This document shows positions 54,290-62,552 of a DNA stretch of 64,000 bases, piece by piece; the first letter of the stretch is position 1, and each line of letters begins with the position of its first letter. Both the position numbers and the translations under genes were made by a program. The notes under the pieces are model-generated. The model was not told where the DNA came from, ran no database searches, and worked only from the letters and a program-made list of their open reading frames with translations. This stretch comes from JAAXIE01 sp965263155 (GTDB lineage Bacteria > Chloroflexota > Dehalococcoidia > Lucifugimonadales > JAAXIE01), in assembly GCA_965263155.1 (NCBI GenBank), contig OZ253586.1:2418001-2482000 (forward strand), read 5' to 3'.

Positions 54290-54616
54290 CTATTCAGCAG
54301 GCGGCGGCGGCACAGGCTTTCCCTCCTTGCGGGCCGCCTCGGCCTCACGATACCAATTTACCCATCGGTCTCGTTCCTGTTTCTCGCCTTGCTTCAGCAA
54401 TCTCTCTACGGCTGGTTTTATCAATAACATTCCGAGTACCTCCAGTACAATAGCAACACCAGACGCTATGCCGATGGACACTGTGACTACATCTGACCAC
54501 CTCGAAAGAGTATCTGGTCTACGCCATATCGCCAGTCCTATCATCACGCCAACATAAACCACGAAATAGACTAGCCAGTAGTCACGGCCTACCAACCAGC
54601 GATAGAATCTGGCCAT
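54290..54616 (-). CDS. Small membrane protein with coiled C-terminus
   Basis: 108 residues from the ATG at 54616. Two hydrophobic segments: about 14-30 (YWLVYFVVYVGVMIGLAIW) and 43-66 (VTVSIGIASGVAIVLEVLGM). A charged helix follows (VERLLKQGEKQERDRWVNWY) and the end EGKPVPPPPAE. W-x-x-W and EGxxxPPP tails are common in uncharacterised Chloroflexota proteins by recollection. No function is assigned. The upstream ATG at 54637 is less likely. Confidence 0.6.
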   Translation of the reverse strand: MARFYRWLVGRDYWLVYFVVYVGVMIGLAIWRRPDTLSRWSDVVTVSIGIASGVAIVLEVLGMLLIKPAVERLLKQGEKQERDRWVNWYREAEAARKEGKPVPPPPAE

Positions 54617-54637
54617 TGCACCACCGTCTTTGAGCAC

Positions 54638-55005
54638 TCAAACTATACGTGAGATATATTCAAATTCCAAGCGTCTGCGAACCTAGCTTGTAACTATGCC
54701 AAGTACACACGTATATAATTCCCTTTCTTATCCCTACAGAAGGTATTGCTGACCCACCGTAAATTATCAAGGCAAATTACGCATCGTGGAAACTGCGATG
54801 TGATTGCTCTCGCGGCTTGGTGATTACTAGATGCGGGATTTCACCGGTTTGACCGATGGCCCTTGAGGTCATGTGTGGGTATGAAGACTGCGGACGCTTT
54901 CCAGGCACTGGCTTGCCCTAACGGTCCGGGCCGTGGATTCCCGCCTCCGCGGGAATGACGGGGACGGCCGCTCGCTGAGCATAGAACCCGAGTTAGGTAT
55001 TTGTT
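54638..55005. other. Gene-free stretch with REP-like hairpin
   Basis: Mostly AT-rich (about 54640-54800). A hairpin ATTCCCGC-CTCC-GCGGGAAT lies at 54937-54956, inside TGGATTCCCGC...GGGAATGACGG, about 50 bases after the thrS stop, where it could serve as a terminator. No gene is seen on either strand. Confidence 0.6.
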
Positions 55006-56778
55006 CTATTGGCCGGACGCTACGTCCTCTGCTAGGCGGTCGATGAAGTCGGCTACTGGGATGGCGCCTAGGTTTTCGCCGGTGCGGGTGCGGACGGCTA
55101 CGGCCTCTTGCTCGGTTTCCTTGTCGCCTACTACTAGCATGTAGGGGATTTTTTGGGTCTGGGCGTCGCGGATTTTGAGGTTCATGCGCTCGCCGCGGGA
55201 GTCGACTTCCACGCGGTAGTTGGCGTCGCGGAGTTGCTTGGCAACTTGGTCGGCATAGTCGATGTGGCGGTCGGCGATGGGGATGAGGACTGCCTGCACT
55301 GGGGCGAGCCATGCGGGGAAGGCACCGCCGTAGTGCTCGGTGAGTATGCCGACGAAGCGCTCGATGGAGCCTAGGATGGCGCGGTGCACCATGTATGGGC
55401 GGTGCTGGCCTCCGTCGGAGCCTTGGAAATTGAGGTCGAACCGCTGGGGGAGGTTGAAGTCGAACTGCACCGTGGTGCACTGCCACTCACGGCCGATGGC
55501 ATCCTTGATTTTCAGGTCGATCTTGGGGCCGTAGAAGGCTCCACCGCCCTCGTCCAGTTCGTAGCGCAGGCCGCGGGAGTCCAAGGCACGGCGCAGGGAT
55601 TCGGTGGCGTGGTCCCACATCTCCGGGTCGCCTACGCTCTTTTCGGGGCGGGTGGAGAGGGAAATCACGTAGTCGTTGAATCCGAAGGCACCGACGAGGT
55701 CGAAGGTGAGGTCGAGCACGCCCAGCACCTCGTCTTCCACCTGATCGGGGCGGCAGAAGATGTGGGCGTCGTCTTGGGTGAAGCCCCGCACGCGCATGGT
55801 GCCGTGCAGGGTGCCACTGCGCTCGTAACGATAGACGGTGCCAAGCTCGCCCAAGCGCAGGGGCAGATTACGGTAGCTGCGCAGGGACGACTTGTAGACC
55901 ATGATGTGGAAGGGGCAGTTCATGGGCTTGAGGAAGTACTCTTGGCCCTCCACATCCATGGACGGATACATGGAGTCACGGTAGAAGTCGAGGTGCCCGC
56001 TGGTCTCCCACAGATTGGACCTTCCCAGATGAGGCGAATAGACCAAGTCGTAGCCGCGCTCGCGGTGCAGCTTGCGCCAGTAGTCTTCGGCAATGGAGCG
56101 AATCACCGCGCCCTTGGGGTGCCAGATAATCAGGCCGGGGCCGACCTCCTCGTGGATGCTGAAGAGGCCGAGTTGGCGTCCCAAGCGCCGATGATCCCTC
56201 TTCTCCGCCTCCTCCAGCCGGGCTAGGTGGTCCTCAAGAGCTTCCTCGCTCTCGAAGGCGGTGCCGTAGATGCGCTGGAGCATGGGGCGCTTCTCGTCGC
56301 CACGCCAGTAGGCTCCGGCTACGCTGAGCAGCTTGAAGGCGTAAATCTGGTCGGTGGAGGCGACATGGGGCCCTTGGCACAGGTCGGTGAAGGCGCCGTG
56401 GCTGTAGGTGGTCAGCTCCTCTTCGGTGGGTATGCCTTCTATGATTTCCAGCTTGTAGGGCTGGTCGGAAAACATGCCGGGAGCGTCCTCACGGCCAAAC
56501 TCCCGACGCACGAAGGGGTGCGCCCCTGCCACCGTCTCGCGCATCAGTGTTTCGATGCGCTCCAAGTCCTCGGGAGTAAAGGGGCGCGCTACCTCGAAGT
56601 CGTAGTAGAACCCGTCCTCGGTGGGCGGGCCGACACCCATGCTGGCTTCGGGAAAGAGCTGGAGCACCGCGTCGGCCATCACATGGGCAGCCGAATGGCG
56701 CATGCGATAGCGAAGGTCGCGGAGCTCCTGCTGATTGGCTTCCGTGGGCTGACTAGCCCCTGTGGAGATGCTAGCCAT
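55006..56778 (-). CDS. thrS: Threonyl-tRNA synthetase without TGS domain
   Basis: 590 residues. The editing domain starts at once with HSAAH (H28, H32) and later DLCQGPH for the Cys/His ligands. Class II catalytic domain: motif 1, then the zinc-binding Cys in LKPMNCPFHIM, motif 2 TVYRYERSGTLHGTMRVRGFTQDD and motif 3 VHRAILGSIERF. The anticodon-binding domain is at the C-terminus. The usual N-terminal TGS domain (about 60 residues) is absent. It is a class II enzyme otherwise complete. The gene follows the VOC gene with a two-base gap. Confidence 0.95.
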   Translation of the reverse strand: MASISTGASQPTEANQQELRDLRYRMRHSAAHVMADAVLQLFPEASMGVGPPTEDGFYYDFEVARPFTPEDLERIETLMRETVAGAHPFVRREFGREDAPGMFSDQPYKLEIIEGIPTEEELTTYSHGAFTDLCQGPHVASTDQIYAFKLLSVAGAYWRGDEKRPMLQRIYGTAFESEEALEDHLARLEEAEKRDHRRLGRQLGLFSIHEEVGPGLIIWHPKGAVIRSIAEDYWRKLHRERGYDLVYSPHLGRSNLWETSGHLDFYRDSMYPSMDVEGQEYFLKPMNCPFHIMVYKSSLRSYRNLPLRLGELGTVYRYERSGTLHGTMRVRGFTQDDAHIFCRPDQVEDEVLGVLDLTFDLVGAFGFNDYVISLSTRPEKSVGDPEMWDHATESLRRALDSRGLRYELDEGGGAFYGPKIDLKIKDAIGREWQCTTVQFDFNLPQRFDLNFQGSDGGQHRPYMVHRAILGSIERFVGILTEHYGGAFPAWLAPVQAVLIPIADRHIDYADQVAKQLRDANYRVEVDSRGERMNLKIRDAQTQKIPYMLVVGDKETEQEAVAVRTRTGENLGAIPVADFIDRLAEDVASGQ

Positions 56779-56780
56779 GA

Positions 56781-57344
56781 CTAGCTGCGGCTGAGGGCTG
56801 GTTCGCGGTCGCCGTAGACAGACCCTCTCTGAGACATGTTGTCCCAGTTATTCCGCATCCCCATAATCGATATCTCCGCCCGCACCTGCATGTCGGTGTC
56901 GTACTCGGTGCCCGCCTCGCGCGTGAAGTGGCAGAACTCCAAGGAGATGCCGTTGGGATCCTTGAAGTAGATGGACTTGGCCCACTCGTGGTCGACCACG
57001 ACAGTGACCTCGACGCCCTTGGCCAGCAGTTCCTCGCGCTTGGTTTCAAGGTTCTCCAAGGAACCCGCCTCGAAGGCGAAGTGGTAGAAGCCGCCGGGCA
57101 CGCCCAACCCATTGTTGATGCCAGCATCGTACTCATCGATGGTGGGCACGTTCTGGGGCTCCATGAAGGCGAGGTACTGGTCGCGGCCGGTGTCGAAGAA
57201 GATGTGGCGAATCTGGCCGCCCTCTTTCACCTTGAGGATGTCGCAGCGCACAGCCTTGAAGCCGAGGACGTTCTCATAGAAGTCCCGGGTGGCGTCCATA
57301 TCCAGCGTGGAGAGACCGACATGGGAAAAGCCTTTGTTTGACAT
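56781..57344 (-). CDS. VOC-superfamily dioxygenase-like protein
   Basis: 187 residues from the ATG at 57344 (AAGGAG upstream). FSHVGLSTLDMDATRDFYENVLGF holds the first metal His, GGFYHFAFEAG the second and NGISLEFCHFTRE the Glu, matching the two-His-one-Glu triad of type I extradiol dioxygenases and fosfomycin-resistance-like VOC enzymes. The C-terminal IMGMRNNWDNMSQRGSVYG is unusual. It is unlike the small VOC gene at 53561. Confidence 0.88.
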   Translation of the reverse strand: MSNKGFSHVGLSTLDMDATRDFYENVLGFKAVRCDILKVKEGGQIRHIFFDTGRDQYLAFMEPQNVPTIDEYDAGINNGLGVPGGFYHFAFEAGSLENLETKREELLAKGVEVTVVVDHEWAKSIYFKDPNGISLEFCHFTREAGTEYDTDMQVRAEISIMGMRNNWDNMSQRGSVYGDREPALSRS

Positions 57345-57392
57345 AGTTAGCTCCTTTCGTCCTTGTGTTCTGGTTGCCTCAAACACCAAGAG

Positions 57393-57737
57393 CTATTCCG
57401 GGGACTCGACTATCTCCATGATGCGGTGGACGAATTGGTGGGCCATGGGTCGATTTTCATCAATCTCTTCGTCCTCCATGAAGTCATGGTAAAAGTTGGC
57501 ATGAAACTTCTCTGCGATGCCGTAGTTGCTGGCAATCATGGGTTCACGATACTGGTCGGCTAGGTTTCGTGCAATTTCGCGACGGTGGCCACTCTTGCCA
57601 CAGCTCCAACCGCACTGCTTACCCACGGCCATCGCAGCTTGGGAGACAGCGACCCATAGCTTCTCTGATCCCTGCTGTTGGTCACCCGCCGCGAACTCGC
57701 GGTCAGCGTGCTGCAAGAACTCCAAGGCAGAGCACAT
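57393..57737 (-). CDS. PaREP1/HEPN-like helical protein
   Basis: 114 residues from the ATG at 57737. ALEFLQHADREFAAGDQQQGSEKLWVAVSQAAMAVGKQ resembles the helical opening of PaREP1/HEPN-like proteins, followed by a hydrophilic region ending in MEIVESPE. No catalytic RxxxxH of HEPN RNases is clear. The longer frame to 57899 overlaps the LLM gene and is less likely. The partner or target is unknown. Confidence 0.5.
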   Translation of the reverse strand: MCSALEFLQHADREFAAGDQQQGSEKLWVAVSQAAMAVGKQCGWSCGKSGHRREIARNLADQYREPMIASNYGIAEKFHANFYHDFMEDEEIDENRPMAHQFVHRIMEIVESPE

Positions 57738-57819
57738 GCTTCTCAATGTTAGCGGTACCTCTACCCTCGGACGCCATACTCTCCTCTCATCCAGCTCAAG
57801 GTCGGATGGCCCGCCACCT

Positions 57820-59004
57820 CTAGCACTGGTACTGGGGCTGGTAGTCCTTGATGGCTGGGATGACTTCTCTGCCCAGCAGGTCAATGTTGTGCATGGCATC
57901 GTCGTGGGACATGCGCCCTTCGCGACCCCAGAGGATGAGGTTGGCGGGGTCGATAATGTCCATGAGGTATTTAAGCTTCTTCGTCACGGTGTCGGGGTTG
58001 CCGGTGACGATCTGATAGGTCTCTTGGGCCTGTTCGTAGTCCAGCACTGGGCCGCCGGGGGTGACGTTCACCTGCCGGGTGGCATTCCTCTCCTGCTGTC
58101 GCGCGCCCTGTTGGGCTGCCCTCGTCAGATAGCCGGGAGGGGCCTGCCAGTGACGTGGGGCGATGCCGAAAGAGGTGCCCAGCTGCCAGTACCAGTTCCG
58201 GCCGAGTTCGTAGGCCTCCTCGTCGGTATCGGCGCAGGCCACGCGTATGGCATAGCCACGATTGTCGGGGGTGGCGGTATACCCCTCCTCTTCTGCGGTC
58301 TTCCCATAGAGGTCATAGATGCCTCGCAGGAGCTCGATGGATGGAGCGAGGGCTACGTAGGGGTAGCGATGCCGGGCCGCCCATATGATAGATTCAGGGC
58401 TGGCCACACCGGGGATCCATATGGCTGGGTGAGGCTTCTGGATGGGCATCATCCAAGGGTTGATGATGCGGTACTGGAAGTGCTTGCCTTCCCAGCGGAA
58501 GGGGCCGGGGGTGGTCCACGTCTTCACGATGACGTCGTGGGCCTCATCGAACCGCTCGCGGTTGTACACCGGATTGGAGTTCGTGGCCATGCTCTCTTGG
58601 CCGATGCCACGGACGAAGCCACATACGACGCGGCCGCCGGACATTATGTCCACCATGGAGACTTCTTCCGCCACCCGAACGGGATTCTCGTGGATGGGGA
58701 GTACATTGCCTAGGAAGACAATCTTGCCCTTGGTGGTGGTGCGGGCCAGCACGGAGCCGATGAGGTTGACGGCAGGCATCATGCACAGCGGGTTGTAGTG
58801 GTGCTCGTTAATCATCATGCCGTCGAACCCAGCCTCGCTGGCATGCGCGAACTCTTCGAAGTAGATGTTGTACAGCTCACCCGCCCGGTTGGGGTTGAAG
58901 TTCTCATTGGGGAACATCAGGTTGGTGTAGCCGGCTTCCTTTGCTGCTTCCTGGGAGTATGCCGAGTAGGCCATCTCGGTGAAGAAGTGGACCTCTTTGA
59001 CCAT
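57820..59004 (-). CDS. Luciferase-like (LLM class) flavin-dependent monooxygenase
   Basis: 394 residues. FDGMMINEHHYNPLCMMPAVNLIGSVLARTTTKGKIVFLGNVLPIHENPVRVAEEVSMVDIMSGGRVVCGFVRG is characteristic of the bacterial luciferase-type alpha chain family, with the EHH motif. TGNPDTVTKKLKYLMDIIDP closes the barrel. It needs reduced flavin from elsewhere. Unlike the other two, it is alone on the minus strand, next to the VOC and PaREP1 genes. Confidence 0.92.
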   Translation of the reverse strand: MVKEVHFFTEMAYSAYSQEAAKEAGYTNLMFPNENFNPNRAGELYNIYFEEFAHASEAGFDGMMINEHHYNPLCMMPAVNLIGSVLARTTTKGKIVFLGNVLPIHENPVRVAEEVSMVDIMSGGRVVCGFVRGIGQESMATNSNPVYNRERFDEAHDVIVKTWTTPGPFRWEGKHFQYRIINPWMMPIQKPHPAIWIPGVASPESIIWAARHRYPYVALAPSIELLRGIYDLYGKTAEEEGYTATPDNRGYAIRVACADTDEEAYELGRNWYWQLGTSFGIAPRHWQAPPGYLTRAAQQGARQQERNATRQVNVTPGGPVLDYEQAQETYQIVTGNPDTVTKKLKYLMDIIDPANLILWGREGRMSHDDAMHNIDLLGREVIPAIKDYQPQYQC

Positions 59005-59150
59005 TTGCCCCTCCTCTCATGTCCTGTCTGTTGTCCGGCGGGGACACCGGGGCCAGTCCTTGCCGGTTGACCAGCGTTGCCCCATATTATTGCATATTCG
59101 CGGTAGCGACAAGGAATGACACAGGACAGGAGCCGGAGAGGGGGACTGCC

Positions 59151-60530
59151 ATGGCCTCGCAGACGCTGAAACTGGAAGGTGTGCGATTCATCGTAACCAT
59201 GGACCCGGAGCGTCGCATCATACGCGATGGCTCGGTGGTCATCGATGGCCAGCGAATCGTAGGAGTGGGCAAGGCCACAGACATGCAGCACGTAAGCGCC
59301 GATCGCAAGATTGACGCCCGCGAGATGGTGCTTACGCCGGGCTTCACCAACTGCCACATGCACATCAGCTACGCCCATGCCACCCGAGGCATCTTCCCCG
59401 ACGACATCGGCAACCAGTACCTGCCCAACGTGTTCCGCTTGCAGGCCATAATGACCCCAGAAGAGGAGTACCACACCTCGCTGCTGGGCATCACGGAGCT
59501 ATTGAAGTACGGCACCACCTGCTTCCTCGACCCAGGCAGTACCAAGCATTTGGACGCCTGCATGGAGGCATACCGGCAGTCGGGCTGCCGCATTGTGGTG
59601 GGGGCCCATGTCACCGACCAGCCCAATCCGGTGAATCTGCCGGTCTATTCCACTGATGAGGCTGTCTCCCGTATAGCGCAGACCATCGAGACCTACGACG
59701 ACAGCTTGGAGGGCCGCGTGCGGGCTTGGGCCATGCCCTTCTCCTCTGATTTCTGCTCCAGCGAGTTGTTGCAGGCCGCCAAGGCCCTGAGCGACCAGCA
59801 CAACACGGGCCTGACGCTGCACCAGAGCGGTGGCCCAGCATCGGTCAACGGCCACCTGCAGCGTCACGGCAAGCGCCCTATCCAGTACCTTGAGGACCAA
59901 GGGGTGCTGGGGCCTCGCACGCTGCTGTCCCACGTCATCGGCATCGACGACGCTGAAATCGACTGCATGGCCCGCACCGACACCAAGACCGTGATGTGCC
60001 CCACGGCTGCTCTCAAGGGTGCATCCGGCACCACGCTGCAGGGCAAGCTGCCGGAGATGCTGGACCGTGGCGTATGCGTCGCCCTCGGCACCGACGCAGG
60101 CAACAACGCCAACCTCATCGAGACCATGCGCTCCATGTACCTAGCAGCAATCATCTACAAGGACGCGCGGCAGGACCCCACCGCGATTCCGGCGGAGACG
60201 GCCTTGGAGATGGCAACGATCAATGGCGCGAGGGCCTTGGGCTTGGATGCCGACATTGGCTCCATCGAGGTAGGCAAGAAGGCGGACCTCGTGCTGTTCG
60301 ACACGAAGCGGGTTGAGTGGCGCACCCTCTTCAACCCGGTGAATAACCTAGTCTACAACGCCGACGGACGCAGCGTACACACCGTCATCGTCGATGGCCG
60401 AGTGGTGGTGGAAGACCACAAGCCCACCTTCGTCGACGAATGGGAGCTGATTCAGAAGGTGCAGGCCATCGGCGAGGACATGCTCTCCCGCACTGGCGTA
60501 TCGTTCCCTAGCCGTTGGCCGATGGTGTAG
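59151..60530 (+). CDS. Amidohydrolase (TrzA/AtzA-type chlorohydrolase/deaminase family)
   Basis: 459 residues from the ATG at 59151 (GAGAGGGGG upstream). Metal motif FTNCHMH, later His in LTLHQSGG and LLSHVIGID, and the catalytic Asp in ALGTDAGNNANLIE. The C-terminal IGSIEVGKKADLVLFD is the family's closing motif. It hydrolytically removes amino or chloro groups from rings or deaminates nucleobase-like compounds. The substrate is unknown. The longer frame from 59019 is not needed. Confidence 0.92.
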   Translation: MASQTLKLEGVRFIVTMDPERRIIRDGSVVIDGQRIVGVGKATDMQHVSADRKIDAREMVLTPGFTNCHMHISYAHATRGIFPDDIGNQYLPNVFRLQAIMTPEEEYHTSLLGITELLKYGTTCFLDPGSTKHLDACMEAYRQSGCRIVVGAHVTDQPNPVNLPVYSTDEAVSRIAQTIETYDDSLEGRVRAWAMPFSSDFCSSELLQAAKALSDQHNTGLTLHQSGGPASVNGHLQRHGKRPIQYLEDQGVLGPRTLLSHVIGIDDAEIDCMARTDTKTVMCPTAALKGASGTTLQGKLPEMLDRGVCVALGTDAGNNANLIETMRSMYLAAIIYKDARQDPTAIPAETALEMATINGARALGLDADIGSIEVGKKADLVLFDTKRVEWRTLFNPVNNLVYNADGRSVHTVIVDGRVVVEDHKPTFVDEWELIQKVQAIGEDMLSRTGVSFPSRWPMV

Positions 60531-60553
60531 GGAGAGATTAGTCCTGCATTCAA

Positions 60554-60817
60554 GTGTCGTGTCTTATCCCTCGACGAGTAGTATCGCTAGAATCGCTCCG
60601 CAGAAACCTCAGAGGAGTCCGGTTCGCCGAACTAGCCAGCATATGCGACCGATTCATTGGAGAACGACGACGCAGGGGCACGAGTCACCATGTTTACACC
60701 ACTCCATGGCGTTGCGCCCCTAGGGTGAATATCCAGAGTCGCCGTGGCATGGGCAAGGGATATCAGGTACGACAGGTCATCACTCCGCTGGAGAAGTTGG
60801 AGAACACGATATGCTAG
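60554..60817 (+). CDS. hicA: HicA-type toxin
   Basis: 87 residues, GTG start. VRFAELASICDRF, RGTSHHVYTTPW and GKGYQVRQVITPLEKLE match the double-stranded-RNA-binding-fold HicA mRNA interferase with its catalytic His in the GTSHH motif. It overlaps hicB by seven bases, the usual toxin-first order. The ribosome binding site is weak, so the start is uncertain. Confidence 0.8.
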   Translation: MSCLIPRRVVSLESLRRNLRGVRFAELASICDRFIGERRRRGTSHHVYTTPWRCAPRVNIQSRRGMGKGYQVRQVITPLEKLENTIC

Positions 60818-61134
60818 ACCACTATACATATCGGGTTACCTGGTCGGCCGAGGATGAGGAATATGTGGGCCTGTGTGCCGAATTCCCACTGCTTAGTTGG
60901 CTGGAACCCACACCCGATCAGGCGTTTCGCGGTATCCGGGACTTGGTGGCCGACTGCGTGGCCGACATGCACAGTACGGGAGAGCCGGTGCCAGAGCCAC
61001 TTGCTGATCGCAGGTACAGCGGGAAATTCATGGTGCGAGTGCCCCCGGAAACGCACCGCGCGCTGGCGATGCGGGCGGCGGAGGAGGGCGTAAGTCTGAA
61101 CCGCTTAGTGAGTGCCAGACTAGCTCACGAATAG
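60811..61134 (+). CDS. hicB: HicB-type antitoxin
   Basis: 107 residues. The partial RNase H fold opening YTYRVTWSAEDEEYVGLCAEFPLLSW and the C-terminal ribbon-helix-helix GKFMVRVPPETHRALAMRAAEEGVSLNRLVSARL match HicB. It binds HicA and probably its own promoter. Overlap with hicA indicates co-translation. Confidence 0.9.
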   Translation: MLDHYTYRVTWSAEDEEYVGLCAEFPLLSWLEPTPDQAFRGIRDLVADCVADMHSTGEPVPEPLADRRYSGKFMVRVPPETHRALAMRAAEEGVSLNRLVSARLAHE

Positions 61135-61141
61135 TCTCCGG

Positions 61142-61170
61142 TTGCCCGCTAACCTTGGGTTTGCTAGACT
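61142..61170 (+). promoter_or_regulatory. Possible promoter for the NIPSNAP gene
   Basis: TTGCCC (61142-61147), 17 bases, TAGACT (61165-61170), 59 bases before the ATG. Four of six matches in each hexamer. Confidence 0.35.
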
Positions 61171-61229
61171 AGCGTCAACCCCTTATAAGGGTCGGGATAC
61201 CGATTCCCCACATCGGAGGAGGAGAAAGA

Positions 61230-61847
61230 ATGATCTACGAGATGCGGACCTATACCTTCGCTCCGGGCAATGTTGCCGAGTTCGAGCGAGGGTTCGGCGA
61301 GGCCATACCCCATCGCAGCAAGTACTCCCCGCTGGGCGCCTTCTGGAAGACCGAGTTCGGTCCCCTGAACCAAGCCATCCATGTGTGGCCCTACGAGAGC
61401 CTGCAGGCTCGACAGGACATTCGCGGCGAGGCTATGAAAGACGACAACTGGCCCCCCAAGCACAATGCCGACCTGCTGAACCAGGAAGCCGAGATACTGA
61501 TCCCCGCTCCCTTCATGCGGGACTGGGACGGCGAGCAAGAGCTGGGCAACGTCTACGAGATGCGCACCTACACCTACAAGCCCGGCAGCATCAACACGGT
61601 CATTGAGCGCTGGGCCGACGCCATCACCCATCGCGAGAAGTACTCCCCCTTGGCCGCCTGCTGGTACACCGAGCTTGGCGGGCTGAACAAGTGGATCCAC
61701 GTCTGGCCTTACGCCAGCTTGGAGGAGCGGGACCGCGTCCGGGCCGAGGCCTCCAAGGACCCCAACTGGCCGGCGCCCACCCGCGAGATGCTCATACGTC
61801 AGGAAGTCAAGATCCTGACGCCCGCTTCCTTCTCGCCGATGCACTAG
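61230..61847 (+). CDS. NIPSNAP-family protein (two tandem modules)
   Basis: 205 residues made of two similar halves (about 1-97 and 106-205). Each starts YEMRTYTxxPG and has KYSPL, ELGGLN or EFGPLN, and HVWPY. These ferredoxin-like dimeric alpha-beta barrel modules occur in catabolic clusters and sometimes isomerise or bind aromatics. The ribosome site GGAGGAGGAG is strong. A perfect terminator follows. Confidence 0.9.
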   Translation: MIYEMRTYTFAPGNVAEFERGFGEAIPHRSKYSPLGAFWKTEFGPLNQAIHVWPYESLQARQDIRGEAMKDDNWPPKHNADLLNQEAEILIPAPFMRDWDGEQELGNVYEMRTYTYKPGSINTVIERWADAITHREKYSPLAACWYTELGGLNKWIHVWPYASLEERDRVRAEASKDPNWPAPTREMLIRQEVKILTPASFSPMH

Positions 61848-61880
61848 GCATCAGAGTTAGACTGCTGAAAGCAGGGATGG

Positions 61881-61913
61881 AGAATGGCCGGTCGAACGAC
61901 CGGCCATTCTTTT
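61881..61913 (+). terminator. Rho-independent terminator after the NIPSNAP gene
   Basis: Perfect 14-bp inverted repeat AGAATGGCCGGTCG/CGACCGGCCATTCT with an AA centre, then TTTG. It lies 34 bases after the stop. Confidence 0.88.
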
Positions 61914-62380
61914 GTGCGTGGCTAGACGCAGGTTTTCGAGCGGAGTACAAGTGAGGTGTTCACAGATGCAGCGCGCCAGCCGGCTGGGCACGCATGGAAA
62001 ACACCCGACGCCGTTTATGGCTCCGGGCACATGCTAAGGGGACTACGCTATGCTCCAACGGCCCGAGGATATGAGTTGCGGTCACAAGAGATTGCCAGTG
62101 CCACAGTTGATGTACTAAACAGTCCGATAGCGTGGGAGTCAGAACACTTCTTGGTCGCTAACTCAACCAGGAGTATTCTGCGTACGATCGATAACCTTCC
62201 CTTGATGAGGCCTCTGCGTTCCAGCGTTCTAGATTCGCTCGGCAAGAGAACCTAAGTCCCGCTACATGCACGAACCCTTGGGGACTCTATGGACCGAGGT
62301 AACACCGCCTCATGACAGGGCGCCAGTCAACCCTACTCCTCTAATCACTCCCACCAGCGATACCCATCCCCGCCATCGCC

Positions 62381-62482
62381 GATTATCTGGTAGAGTCGCG
62401 GAGCGCGGGCGTCCAAGTCTTCGGAGTCGGGTTGGATGTGGAAGACTTAAGCATTTTCCTCGACGTGTTCAGCCACGCCTAA
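62381..62482 (+). pseudogene. Possible remnant of a gene's 3' end
   Basis: 34 codons reading DYLVESRSAGVQVFGVGLDV...FLDVFSHA then TAA, with a helix-then-strand pattern like the C-terminus of luciferase-like barrel proteins. There is no start or upstream body; stops precede it about 45 codons from the end. The rest of 61914-62552 holds no convincing gene. Confidence 0.25.
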
Positions 62483-62552
62483 CCTAGAGCCAATGATGAT
62501 GCCGTCGCAAAAAAGATGCTGAGTCCAATGGGCGCCCTGGTCTTCTCGGAGA

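Noticed and set aside
54869..55486. 205-residue Arg/Pro-rich frame overlapping thrS
   Set aside because: Shadow of the thrS C-terminus in another frame on the same strand.
61956..62255. 99-residue open frame before guaB3
   Set aside because: No ribosome site, no family pattern, composition unlike genes nearby.
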